Source: Actinoallomurus liliacearum (GTDB lineage: Bacteria; Actinomycetota; Actinomycetes; Streptosporangiales; Streptosporangiaceae). Taken from it: a stretch of DNA of 64,000 bases. Positions 1 to 8,321 of the stretch are shown here, in pieces. Every line of letters starts with the position of its first letter. Within the stretch, counting starts at the first letter, position 1. The stretch covers positions 1 to 64,000 of the forward strand of contig NZ_BAABHJ010000004.1 of NCBI RefSeq assembly GCF_039542035.1. The letters are read 5' to 3'. Both the position numbers and the translations under genes were made by a program. The notes under the pieces were generated by a model. That model did not search any database. It saw only the letters and a program-made list of their open reading frames with translations, and was not told the DNA's origin.

Positions 1-266
1 TCAAAGCCCGACACAAGATCGACCTCAGCCGAACGCCAAGATCTACCGGACAGGCCCTAGGCGGGATGCTCAAACGGCTGTCCGCCGGAGAACGTGACCT
101 GCTGCTTCTGATCGCCTGGGCGGACCTGACATATGAGGAGGCGGCCGAGGCGCTGGGTGTGCCGGTCGGCACGGTGCGCTCACGGCTGCACCGCGCCCGC
201 CAGAAGGCGCGCAAAGTCCTCGGTGACACCGATCCGTTGACCATCACCGAAGAAACACCGGCATGA
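1..266 (+). CDS. ECF sigma factor, C-terminal part (5' end outside window)
   Basis: The frame is open from the left edge, so this is the 3' end of a longer gene. The visible part is sigma region 4: a segment beginning LSAGERDLLLL, then a helix-turn-helix (EEAAEALGVPVGTVRSRLHRAR) that in this family reads the -35 element. It would direct RNA polymerase to a small regulon. Its stop overlaps the start region of a CU044_5270-family gene, so the two are probably co-translated. The same gene pair recurs at 4084-5597 on the other strand. An internal ATG at 66 exists, but the upstream codons continue the family sequence. Confidence 0.85.
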   Translation, partial: KARHKIDLSRTPRSTGQALGGMLKRLSAGERDLLLLIAWADLTYEEAAEALGVPVGTVRSRLHRARQKARKVLGDTDPLTITEETPA

Positions 267-277
267 GGAGGCAGGAC

Positions 278-1327
278 ATGAACGAACTCGAGCTGCTGCG
301 TACGGCACGCCCCGACGTGCCGTCATATCCGGCCACGGCACAGGAGAAGGCGCGCGCTGCGCTGATCGCCGCCGCTGACGGCCCGGGCCCGAGGCGCCGG
401 GCAGCGCCGTCCACCCGGCTTCGGTGGGGTCTGGCGGGCACCGCGGCCGGCCTGGTCGTCGCAGTCGCCGCGGCCACCGTCGTCCAGCAAGCCGTCGCGC
501 CCGATAAGAACGGTCCCGTGCCACGGCCGGGCCGGAGCACAGACGGGACGCTCGTCAACGCCGCCCAGGTTCTGTCTCTCGCGGCCGACACCGTCGATGC
601 GCGGGCCGCCGTGCATCCCCACCCCCAACAGTGGGCCTACGTCAAGAAGATGAGCTACTCGAGCCAGAACGGCAGCTTGAGGGGGACGGGACCCGGCGGG
701 GCGATGGTAACGGAGGTCTGGACACGGTTCGACGGCACCCGTGAGGCGTACCGAGGCGACAACGTCATCAGCCGCGACACCCACCGGCTGTACGTCAGCA
801 AACTCGATCACGACGCGGACGAGACGACACCGATCGAGGACTACGCCCGCCTCGCCGCGCTGCCCACCGATCCCGACAAGCTCGTGAAAAAACTCTGCCC
901 GCGTACCCCGCCCACGGCGGATCCCACCGAGTGCGTCTTCACGCTCGCCGACAAGCTCCTGCGCAACGTGGCGCTACCGCCGAGACTGCAGGCCACGTTC
1001 TACCGGGTGCTGGCTAGGCTTCCCCACGTCATCGTCAAGCGTGACGTGGTCGACCTGGCCGGACGGCACGACCTCGCAGTGGCCGAAGCCTATCCCCGAG
1101 ACTTCCAGAGCGAGCAGATCCTCCTCGACCCGCACACGTACAAGTACCGAGGCGAACGGCTCGTCTGGACAGTGGATCCGAACGAGGCGCGGCCCGCTCC
1201 CGGACGCACGCCCCCCTCGTCGCCGCTCACCTCACCCACGAACGCCCAGGCCCGACACGAGTACACCGAGACCCTCCAACTCGCCGCGGGAATCGTCGAC
1301 CACGCTGGCATACGCCCGAAACCCTGA
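278..1327 (+). CDS. CU044_5270-family membrane-anchored protein, partner of the upstream ECF sigma factor
   Basis: 349 residues. The N-terminus (NELELLRTARPDVP) and the overall plan match the CU044_5270 family: short cytoplasmic N-terminus, one membrane helix near residues 50-70 (GLAGTAAGLVVAVAAATVV), and a large outer domain. The biochemical function of the family is unknown. Position after an ECF sigma gene suggests an anti-sigma or sensor role, which is inference. I chose ATG 278 because AGGAGG at 266-271 sits 6 nt upstream; an in-frame ATG at 263 overlaps the sigma stop and has no such site. A paralogue lies at 4084-5052. Confidence 0.75.
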   Translation: MNELELLRTARPDVPSYPATAQEKARAALIAAADGPGPRRRAAPSTRLRWGLAGTAAGLVVAVAAATVVQQAVAPDKNGPVPRPGRSTDGTLVNAAQVLSLAADTVDARAAVHPHPQQWAYVKKMSYSSQNGSLRGTGPGGAMVTEVWTRFDGTREAYRGDNVISRDTHRLYVSKLDHDADETTPIEDYARLAALPTDPDKLVKKLCPRTPPTADPTECVFTLADKLLRNVALPPRLQATFYRVLARLPHVIVKRDVVDLAGRHDLAVAEAYPRDFQSEQILLDPHTYKYRGERLVWTVDPNEARPAPGRTPPSSPLTSPTNAQARHEYTETLQLAAGIVDHAGIRPKP

Positions 1328-1404
1328 GCAAAGACCGACAACCTGTCCGTCGTCCAGCGAAAGCTTCCTCGGCACGGCGTTTGCCCACTGCTCCCTGAGC
1401 TCAG

Positions 1405-1815
1405 ATTCGACCCACTCCTCCGCCACGGCGTCGACCGCGACAACATCCACATCGATGTCACCAGCGGTGCAAAGGCGTCCCGCCCGAAGCTCGACCTCGT
1501 CATGCAGCTACTGCCGAGGGTGACACGTTGAAGCTGACCAGGCTCGACCGGCTCACCCGCCCCGTCCTGCACCTGGTGACCCCTCGGCGCCGAGCTGCGC
1601 GAGCGGAGTATCGGGCTGCACGTCATCGAGCAGGGCATCAACACCGCCACCATGGAAGGCGAGCCATGTTCGAGATGCTGTCCGTCCCTGGCGGAGCTCC
1701 AATGGGAGCTGATCGTGGCGAACACGAACGGCGGGCTCGCGTCCGCGCGTGCCCGCCGGCCGGGTCGGCGGGCCCCAAGCTCACCGAGGACCAGCCACGC
1801 TCGCCCAACGTCTGT
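1405..1815 (+). pseudogene. Resolvase/invertase-type serine recombinase remnant, frameshifted and lacking its catalytic N-terminus
   Basis: Three reading frames together spell a serine recombinase: LLRHGVDRDNIHIDVTSGAKASRPKLDLV near 1419-1500, then LKLTRLDRLTRPVLHLVT near 1528, then a stretch with GLHVIEQGINTATMEG near 1610-1660, then LAELQWELIVANTNGGLASARAR near 1690-1755. This is the order of a Hin/Gin-type resolvase catalytic domain. The extreme N-terminus with the YxRVS nucleophile is absent and the frame changes at least three times, so it cannot be active. The hinge leading to the DNA-binding helix-turn-helix is also lost. It is a dead mobile-element remnant. Confidence 0.8.
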
Positions 1816-1923
1816 ACCCAGGTCCAAGCCTTGCTCGGTCACTCGTCTCTGGACACCTCGGCGCGGTACTTCAGAGCCGGAGCCGCCGAGACCGCTGCCG
1901 TCGTCGAACGCGTCTTCGAATAG
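1816..1923 (+). pseudogene. Tyrosine recombinase (integrase) C-terminal fragment
   Basis: The 35 codons before the TAG read TQVQALLGHSSLDTSARYFRA and continue to VVERVFE. LLGHSSLDTSARY is the end of a phage-type integrase: the conserved LGHxS box followed by the nucleophilic tyrosine. Nothing else of an integrase precedes it, because the frame runs straight out of the serine-recombinase remnant. Two unrelated recombinase remnants are therefore joined head to tail, consistent with repeated insertion and deletion here. Confidence 0.65.
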
Positions 1924-2102
1924 CCCCAGCTCAGACACGGGTCCGTTGGATCTTCCGCGTTCGCTACGGCTACCCCCAACGAGCTCGCCGACCCGGCCTG
2001 CATGACCGGCCGGTGGGTGTGGGTACGCCGCCGCCTGCGCCGCCGCGTCCCCTGGCTGGTGCCAGCGCAAAAGCCCCGTGACTGCTGCTGGCACCACCGG
2101 GT

Positions 2103-2319
2103 CGACTGGCGAAGGTCCGCCAGGCCCAAGCCGCCGGCATCCCCGGCGAGCAGATCGGCGACTACGTCATGGACGCGCTCTTCGACGAAGGCCTCGGCGA
2201 CCGGGAGGAACGCGCCGGTCCCAGGCGGCGGACGAGTGATCGCCGAGGGTCCGGGGCCGGTGCCCCAGGACCCTCGGCGATCGATCCGAGAGGATTCGGG
2301 TGTCAGCGGATGCCGTAGG
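2103..2319 (+). other. Gene-like open stretch without a start, unrecognised remnant
   Basis: Reading from 2103 gives LAKVRQAQAAGIPGEQIGDYVMDALFDEGLGDREER with GC-rich third positions typical of this genome, so it was probably coding once. There is no plausible start codon with a ribosome-binding site, and I do not recognise the family. It ends near 2319, next to the convergent secreted-protein gene. The rest of 1924-2302 shows nothing I can name. Confidence 0.3.
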
Positions 2320-3949
2320 CGCGGATCACCGTCTGGTCGACCGCTCCGTCGATCTTGGTCCGCAGCGAGACGAAGCCCTGGGCGGGGTTGCGGAAGGACG
2401 CCACCCATCGGGTGGCGTCGGCGCGCACGGGGACCGGCGTCCATGTCTTTCCGTCGTCGAAGGACGTCCACAGCGACGGCTTCGCGCCCGCCTTCGCCTG
2501 CTGCGGCGCCAGCGTCAGCGTCTGCGTGGTGTTCGCGGGTGCCCGGTTCTCATCGTCGAGGGCGGTCCGGTACTGCACGGTCGGCAGCTTGATGACGTTG
2601 TCCTTGCCCACCGTGACGTCCCAGACGACGTGCTGGCTCGTCGCCAGGTCCGACCAGGGCGCCGACCGCGTGGCGTTCGTGGTGAGGGTGTAGCGGCCCG
2701 GCTCCGGCCGCGCCCAGATGTGGCCGTAACCCGGGACGAGGCTCGCACCGATGACCTCGCCGTTCAGGCTCCGCAGCGTCGAGTCGCCCTTCATGAAGGC
2801 ATAGCTCTCGACGTTGCTCAGCCCGTCGGGCCCGGACAGCATCGCCACCGAATACCCCGTCCCATCGCCCGTGTCGAGGACGAGCTCGCCGTCCGCCGGG
2901 CCGAGCGGGCCCTTGTTCCAGCTCCGGGTGTACGTGCCCGCCGCCGGGAACCGTTCGGTGCGGAACAGAACGTCGTATTGCTCGAACGCGCAGTCCGGAG
3001 TGCCGATCTCCCCGGTGAAATCCCAGTCGAACCCCGGGGTGTAGTACTCGGTCCGCGTCGCCGGCAGATCTCTCGTGACCGTGCGGGAGAGGGCGATGGC
3101 GCTGTTTCCGAAGTCGACACCCGCGTACTGCTGGGCGCAGGCGGGTCTGCCCTCGCCGGCGTACTCGACCCGCACGGCCGCCAGGTCCTTCGTTCGGGCG
3201 CTCAGATTCGGGTCCGTGGGGATGCCCGGCGCCTTCCGGGCGACGTTGTACGCGTACGGGCTGCCCTCTTCCTTGCCGCCCTGAGTCAGCAGCGCCTGCA
3301 ACTCGTACTCGACACCGCCCTCCGCGGCGGCCGGGGTGACATAGAGGTCGCCCCCGTCGATCTCGCCGACGTCCCGGAACTTGCCGCCGATCCGCTGTGA
3401 GATCCAAATGACGGTCAACGCCGGTTTCGCCCCTTCCTTGTCCACCTCCACGTGGACGGGATTGGCCTTCCGGGCGTCCAGCGTGAGCGACAGATCGCCG
3501 GTCACGCTCACCTTCGGCAGATAGATGAGCGACGTGGAGGTCGTCCCGTCCGCCTCCGGCGTCTTCACGACCACATCGATGGCGTAGTCACCAGGGGGCA
3601 GCGACCCCTCGGCCTGCCCATTGACCACGTCGGCAGCGAACGGGTCGCTACCGTCGAGCGGCCAGATGCTGAGCCGGCTCGCCTCGTCCGACGTGGCGGC
3701 CGCACCCTTGCGGTCGAGCACCGCGGCCTGCAGCCGGTGCTCACCCGCCGCCACGGTCCGCGACAGCCGCCGGAATGACGGCGCCTTCTTCTTGCGTTTG
3801 ATCTCCATCTCGCGGTGGAACGTCCCGTGCCCGCCTTGCGCCGGTTCCGCCTTGACCGGCGAGGCTGGTGCCGTCGCCAGCGCGTACGGCACGGGTCCCG
3901 CCGCGACCAGAGCCAGGGCTCCCAGCCCGACCAGGGTTCTCTTGACCAT
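2303..3949 (-). CDS. Secreted protein of unknown function, 548 aa
   Basis: It begins with a Sec-type signal peptide (MVKRTLVGLGALALVAAGPVPYALA, cleavage probably after ALA). A lysine-rich patch (EIKRKKK) follows, then about 480 residues rich in beta-strand-like, Val/Thr/Tyr-rich segments (YAIDVVVKTPEADGTTSTS, YTLTTNATRSAPWS). No catalytic motif stands out. The C-terminal half resembles the strand-rich accessory regions found after secreted proteases in actinobacteria, but no protease domain is present here; that resemblance is impression only. AGGAGAGAGA lies immediately before the ATG. The gene is single, flanked by recombinase debris and a sigma / CU044_5270 pair. Confidence 0.6.
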   Translation of the reverse strand: MVKRTLVGLGALALVAAGPVPYALATAPASPVKAEPAQGGHGTFHREMEIKRKKKAPSFRRLSRTVAAGEHRLQAAVLDRKGAAATSDEASRLSIWPLDGSDPFAADVVNGQAEGSLPPGDYAIDVVVKTPEADGTTSTSLIYLPKVSVTGDLSLTLDARKANPVHVEVDKEGAKPALTVIWISQRIGGKFRDVGEIDGGDLYVTPAAAEGGVEYELQALLTQGGKEEGSPYAYNVARKAPGIPTDPNLSARTKDLAAVRVEYAGEGRPACAQQYAGVDFGNSAIALSRTVTRDLPATRTEYYTPGFDWDFTGEIGTPDCAFEQYDVLFRTERFPAAGTYTRSWNKGPLGPADGELVLDTGDGTGYSVAMLSGPDGLSNVESYAFMKGDSTLRSLNGEVIGASLVPGYGHIWARPEPGRYTLTTNATRSAPWSDLATSQHVVWDVTVGKDNVIKLPTVQYRTALDDENRAPANTTQTLTLAPQQAKAGAKPSLWTSFDDGKTWTPVPVRADATRWVASFRNPAQGFVSLRTKIDGAVDQTVIRAYGIR

Positions 3950-4083
3950 TCTCTCTCCTCGTCAGCAGGCGCCATGGGCGCCGGGAAGGGACGTCGTTCA
4001 ACGTCCTCCCATGCTTCGGGTCCAGCCCGAAAAGCCTCGAAATCCGTATTGGGATGATCTTTGAAAGATGAGTGCTGATGCGA

Positions 4084-5052
4084 TCAGGGACGTTGGCCGG
4101 GACGGTCCACGACGCCCGCTGCCAAGCGGACGGAATAGCTCTCGACGGCGCCCTTCAGGAAGCGCCCGCCGTCCGGCATCGTGTGGTCCCGGACGACGGT
4201 GTCGCGGTGGCCCCGGTAGGCGTAGGTGGACGGGTCCAGGAGGATCTCCTCCTTCATGTAGCCCTCAATGAGGAACGAGACCGAGACCGCCTTGTGCCCC
4301 GCCCCGTCCCTGGCGGCCCGGTCCACAGTGACGCCGGGGATCTTCGCCATCGCGCGGTACGCGGCGGCGGTCTGTGCCGGCGGCAGCGCGCCGTTGTTCA
4401 GCAGTAGCCCCTCGAACAACTGGAACGCGCCCTCGTTCCGGTCGCCCGGCGTCGGCTCCTTACGGGCCCAGGCCAGCATTGCGTCCGGGTCGGTGGGCAG
4501 CTTGGCGACGGTGGCGTAGCCGGTCGGCGGCGTCCCCCCGCCGGTGGCGGAGGTGAGGAGCTTGCCGTGGGGGTCGTACGTCGCCCTGCGCGTCCCGTCC
4601 GCCCGGATCCATGTCCGGTCGACCTTCGTCCTCAGCGGTGACCCCGGCCTGATGACCTGGCCCCGGTCGGGGATGCCGCTGCGCCGGTAACGGGTCTCGG
4701 TGTAGACCCACTGACCCAGACGCGGCGCGGTGAACGGCTGCTTCAGCGCGAACGTCGCGGCAACGTTCAGCACCTGCTGCGTCTCCGTCACCGGCGCGGC
4801 CACCCGATCGCGCGACCCGTCGCCGCTGGTGACGACGACGGCGACGCCGGCGATGAGCGCCCCGGCGACGCCGCCCGCGGCGACGAGACGGAACGCCGCC
4901 CGGCGGGACGGGCTGGTCCGGCCGGCCGCGGATGTCGTGATCCGCTCGTAGGCGGCGCGTCCGGCCGGGTCGTGGGCGGCGCCGTCGAAGGTGCCGAGGG
5001 GGCAGGGGTCGGCCGGGGCCATGATGCGGCGGACTTCGTAGATGTCGTTCAT
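4084..5052 (-). CDS. CU044_5270-family membrane-anchored protein
   Basis: 322 residues, paralogous in plan to 278-1327: cytoplasmic N-terminus (MNDIYEVRRIMAPADPCP), one membrane helix near 60-75 (LVAAGGVAGALIAGVAVVVTS), then an outer domain with YATVAKLPTDPDAMLAWAR and a C-terminal ILLDPSTYAYRGHRD. The first copy has the equivalents LPTDPDKLVKKL and ILLDPHTYKYRGER. Its ATG overlaps the sigma stop as ATGA, so translation is coupled. A regulatory partner role for the sigma factor is inferred from this fixed pairing. Confidence 0.75.
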   Translation of the reverse strand: MNDIYEVRRIMAPADPCPLGTFDGAAHDPAGRAAYERITTSAAGRTSPSRRAAFRLVAAGGVAGALIAGVAVVVTSGDGSRDRVAAPVTETQQVLNVAATFALKQPFTAPRLGQWVYTETRYRRSGIPDRGQVIRPGSPLRTKVDRTWIRADGTRRATYDPHGKLLTSATGGGTPPTGYATVAKLPTDPDAMLAWARKEPTPGDRNEGAFQLFEGLLLNNGALPPAQTAAAYRAMAKIPGVTVDRAARDGAGHKAVSVSFLIEGYMKEEILLDPSTYAYRGHRDTVVRDHTMPDGGRFLKGAVESYSVRLAAGVVDRPGQRP

Positions 5053-5597
5053 ACCTGGCGGCTCCTTTGCAGTGGTGGTGCGGCGGGTGCGGGGCGGTCG
5101 GCGGCGTCGATCTCCGCGAGGGCTGCGCTCAAGCGGCGCCGGGCACGGTGCAGGCGCACGGAGAACGTCTTGACCGAGCAGCCCACCGCGGTCGCCGCGT
5201 CCCGCGCGTCCAGGCCGTCCCAGCCGATGAGCTGGAGGACCTCACGGTCGCGGGCGGACAGGCGGCTGAGCCCGGCGGCCACGCGGCTGCCTTCGGCCAG
5301 GCCCGATGCCACATCGGCGGCAGGGGCGCGCGCGCTGTCGCCGCGCAGCCGATCCCACAGCCGGGCACGCCTCCGATGGCTTCGCATCTCGTTGGCAAGG
5401 ACGTTGCGGGCGACGTTCAACAGCCAGGGAAACGGGCGGTCGGGCGGGATGTCACCGCGCCGCCGCCAGACGACCACGAACGTTTCCGCGGCGATGTCCC
5501 TTGCCGTTTCGTGGTCGACCCGACGCGCTGCGTACCTGAGCACATCGTCGTAGTGCGTGTCCCACAACCGGGTGAATTCCCCGTCTGGATCCGGCAC
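5049..5597 (-). CDS. ECF (sigma-70 family) RNA polymerase sigma factor
   Basis: 182 residues with both sigma domains. Region 2 is around residues 8-75 (FTRLWDTHYDDVLRYAARRV, then FPWLLNVARNVLANEMRSHRRR). Region 4 is around 105-160 (LSARDREVLQLIGWDGLDARDAATAVGC, then VRLHRARRRL). The GTG start is preceded by AAAGGAG. It heads a two-gene unit with the CU044_5270 protein downstream. The promoter is presumably within 5598-5700; no autoregulated -35/-10 pair could be recognised by eye. Confidence 0.9.
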   Translation of the reverse strand: MPDPDGEFTRLWDTHYDDVLRYAARRVDHETARDIAAETFVVVWRRRGDIPPDRPFPWLLNVARNVLANEMRSHRRRARLWDRLRGDSARAPAADVASGLAEGSRVAAGLSRLSARDREVLQLIGWDGLDARDAATAVGCSVKTFSVRLHRARRRLSAALAEIDAADRPAPAAPPLQRSRQV

Positions 5598-6092
5598 GCC
5601 GGCTCCTTTCTCTCGGGTCGGTGTCGCTCAGAGATGTCCGGCAGGGCCGCTCCGCCTACACCTTGATCGATTTTCCTGGCCCACCATGAAGGGCCTGGCG
5701 GCCGCAAGGGCCCGCGGGCAGCGTCTGGGCTGGCCCTCGCACGCCGCGCCCTGCTCGCTCAACCCGGTAGCCGCCGAGGCCGACGACGTGCGGGGAGGCT
5801 GCGCACTCCGCAGTCCGGCAGATGCGCAGTTGCGCAGCCTCGGAACACGGGCGACGCCCCCGGCCCCGGACGAGCCGGGCGGGGGCGTGCGCAGTGGTGG
5901 GTGCGTCAGGCGATTCGGAACGGTTGACGGCGTTACCTCCCCGACCGGCGTCCCGCTATCGCCAATGGCCGTTCCGTTGTTCCCGACGGGCCGTCCCCCG
6001 CCGGCTCGAGCATCGTCTCGAGCCTCCCGGAGCAGCCAGCCTGACCGATACCGGCCGCGTGCCTTCAGATCGCCGCGGGCATTCTCCGGTGC
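5598..6092. other. Intergenic region, about 495 bp, with one strong inverted repeat
   Basis: No convincing gene; the short open frames here lack family features. It carries the divergent promoters of the sigma gene (reverse) and of the deaminase toxin (forward). A perfect 11-bp inverted repeat is listed separately. Confidence 0.5.
5795..5841. repeat. Inverted repeat GAGGCTGCGCA / TGCGCAGCCTC
   Basis: Perfect 11-bp arms at 5795-5805 and 5831-5841 around a 25-nt loop. It could be a transcript hairpin in the toxin leader or a protein-binding dyad. No U-run follows, so a classical terminator is unlikely. Confidence 0.4.
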
Positions 6093-6859
6093 GTGGCGGT
6101 ATCGGCAGGCGAAATCATCGGTCAGATCCATGCCGCCATCGAGCACCTTGACCAGGCGCGAGCCGCACTGCGCGACTCGGCCGCATCCACAGAGAACGCG
6201 GTCGCGATGATCACCGCAGCACTCGACGGAGGCAGCCATCCCACCACCGCCCAGGCGCTCGACGGGTTAGTCCGCGCTTGGGAGGCCACCGGCGAGATCA
6301 TCAACACGCTCGACGTCGGCGAAAGCGACCTGCTGGAGTTCCTGCACCGCCTCGGCACTCACAGCAACGCCGCATATCGCGGCCCCGCCGGGCGCCCCGC
6401 CTCCCTAGGCTCCCCCGCCTCATCGCCCTCGCCCGAACGCACAAGCCGTCCGCAGGTGGACCTTTCGCCCGAGCACATCGAGCGGCTACGCGCCGAGCTG
6501 CCGCCGCCGGTCGATCCGGGCAGCGGTGCCCGCACCCACGGCCGGTGGGCCGGCCCCGACGGCATCGTGCACGCAGAGATCAGCGGCAAGCACGGCCCGG
6601 CCTGGGAGGCGGCGAACCGGTCTTCAGCCGCATGCCGCGCCGGCCCCGAACCGAGACGCACGTCGAGATCAAGCTCGCGGCCTACATGCGAGAGAACGGC
6701 ATCCGTTCCACGACCCTGGTGGTCAACCACATCCCGTGCGACGACGGGCCATTGAGCTGTGACCGGCTCATCCCACAAATCCTGCCGGCGGGCTCGACAA
6801 TGACGGTGCACGGTGCCGACGGTCTCGTACGCTCCTACCAGGGAGGTGCAGCCACCTGA
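6093..6859 (+). pseudogene. DddA-like (SCP1.201-family) double-stranded DNA cytidine deaminase toxin, one-base frameshift
   Basis: The N-terminal ~90 residues are helical (AGEIIGQIHAAIEHLDQARAAL), like WXG-type secretion adaptors. A proline-rich linker follows, then a deaminase domain. After about codon 175 the GTG 6093 frame (WEAANR) goes wrong, and the next frame continues VFSRMPRRPRTETHVEIKLA, VVNHIPCDDGPLSCDRLIP and ILPAGSTMTVHG. HVE (zinc histidine and catalytic glutamate) and PC-x6-C (zinc cysteines) are the signature of the DddA-type deaminase fold, which converts C to U in duplex DNA. One G missing near 6620 restores the full protein. The stop overlaps the immunity ATG (TGATG). It could be a sequencing error rather than inactivation. 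Confidence 0.75.
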
Positions 6860-7272
6860 TGACCTCACTCGACGTGTGGTACCGCGGACAGAACGAGCCG
6901 GTCACGGTGACGTGCGCCGAAGACGTCGACGCGCTGATCGAGCGCGTCCGGGCCGACCTGCCGACGGGCCGGCGCATCATCATGGACGTCCACCTGACCG
7001 GAGACCCCCTGTCTCAGGGCCTGGACGTGGGCATTCGCGCTGACCCGGAAGCCGGTCATGTCGGTGTGCTGCGCTACAGCGGCCGCGAATGGCGCGACGG
7101 GGTCTACAGCACCGGCGAGCCCTCCGAAACCGGCGACGAGCTGTGGTACGACGACTCCCCGTTCCCGCCGGACGCCGAGATCGAGATCGACCAGGTGCGG
7201 CAGGCGGTACGGGAGTTCCTGGCCACCGGCGGCGCACGCCCCCAGTGCGTCACGTGGCAAGCCGGGGAATGA
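6859..7272 (+). CDS. Imm1-family immunity protein for the deaminase toxin
   Basis: 137-residue acidic protein (SLDVWYRGQNEPVTV, then VGVLRYSGREWRDGVYS, DELWYDDSPFPPDAEI, VREFLATGGARPQCVTWQ). The layout and the terminal FLATG..P..V.WQ match Imm1-type antidotes, which sit directly after DddA-like toxins and block the deaminase. The ATG overlaps the toxin stop, and GGGAGGTG at 6841-6848 provides a strong ribosome-binding site, so antidote can be made even if the toxin frame is broken. It is intact, unlike its neighbours. Confidence 0.8.
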   Translation: MTSLDVWYRGQNEPVTVTCAEDVDALIERVRADLPTGRRIIMDVHLTGDPLSQGLDVGIRADPEAGHVGVLRYSGREWRDGVYSTGEPSETGDELWYDDSPFPPDAEIEIDQVRQAVREFLATGGARPQCVTWQAGE

Positions 7273-7326
7273 GTCCGGACCGGACTCGACGGCTCTCGCG
7301 CATAGGAGCCCCAGCTCCTCGTATAG

Positions 7327-8288
7327 GGTCTGTCGAGCAGTCTCCCGGACGAATTCGTCCCCGTCGCCCAGCTTCTCCTAGGCCATCGAGCATCTGGACG
7401 AGCAGGCGGTGCACCGATGTCATCTGCTCGCCGGCGTGGTGGCGCTCCTCGTCGCCAGCCACGGCCTGTACAGCGACGGCTTCGCGCGGCTGCGCCGACG
7501 CGAACGCATGGAGTTGTCGGCCGAGTTGGTCTGGGCGTTCATACCGGGCCACACCCTGGCCACGAAGGACGTCGTGATCTGTGCGGCGGCCGAGCCCGCC
7601 TATCGGCTCGGCGAAGACGCCTACGACTTCGCCGCGTTCGGCTCCGCCGTCCACATGACGGTGCTGGACGCCGCCGGGCACGACCTGATGGCCCGGCTGG
7701 TCGCGTCCGTGGGCCTGGCGTCCTGCCGCAGCACCCGCCGGGCCGGTGGGGACCTGGCCGAGATCGCGACCGTCACCGACAGCGCGATCCGCGAGCACAG
7801 TCCGGAGTGGCGGTTCATGACCGGTCTGCTGCTCAACCTGGAGACGGAGACCGGGCAGTTGGAGTGGGTCAACTGCGGCCATCCGCCGCCGCTGCTCATC
7901 CGCAAGGATAAGGTCATCAAGGAACTCGCCCGTACCCCCGACCCGCCCATGGGCCTCCTGGAGGGCACGCGGCCGCACACTCATCACGAGACCCTGCAGC
8001 CCGGGTGACCGTCTGCTGTGCTACACCGACGGCGTGGTCGAGGCGCGCACTCGCGGCGGCGACCTGTTCGGGGTGGACCGCCTGGCCGACACCATCCTCC
8101 GGACCATGGCGGCCGGCATGTCCGCGCCGGAGGCGCTGCGGCGTCTCATCCACGGCCTCCTGGCCGAGCACGGCTCGCCGCTGGCCGACGACGCGACCGT
8201 GCTGCTGGCCGAGTGGCGGCCCACCACCCCGGGCGGCTCCATCCAGCTGACCTCCCAGACGCTCCCCCTCCAGCATCCAGCGCGATAG
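7327..8288 (+). pseudogene. SpoIIE/PP2C-type serine phosphatase, frameshifted
   Basis: Most of the protein is in the frame from about 7382 to 8006: GLYSDGFARLRRRERMELSAELVW, then AYDFAAFGSAVHMTVLDAAGHDLMA (metal-binding D-x-x-GHD), and WVNCGHPPPLLI. At 8003-8008 a CCCGGGTGA reads as a stop; removing one G gives LQPGDRLLCYTDGVVEAR and continues to LADDATVLLAEW, the last metal-binding motif (DDAT). A second shift near 7380 joins an upstream fragment (SLPDEFVPVAQLL). Such phosphatases normally reverse anti-sigma-antagonist phosphorylation. As written the gene is broken; the intact motifs on both sides make recent decay or consensus error likely. Confidence 0.75.
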
Positions 8289-8321
8289 CGAATGTGAGCG
8301 CTTCGCGCGTCTCCCGCCGTC

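Noticed and set aside
2300..3400. 366-codon forward ORF opposite the secreted protein
   Set aside because: Antisense shadow with Arg/Val-rich low-complexity text and no ribosome-binding site.
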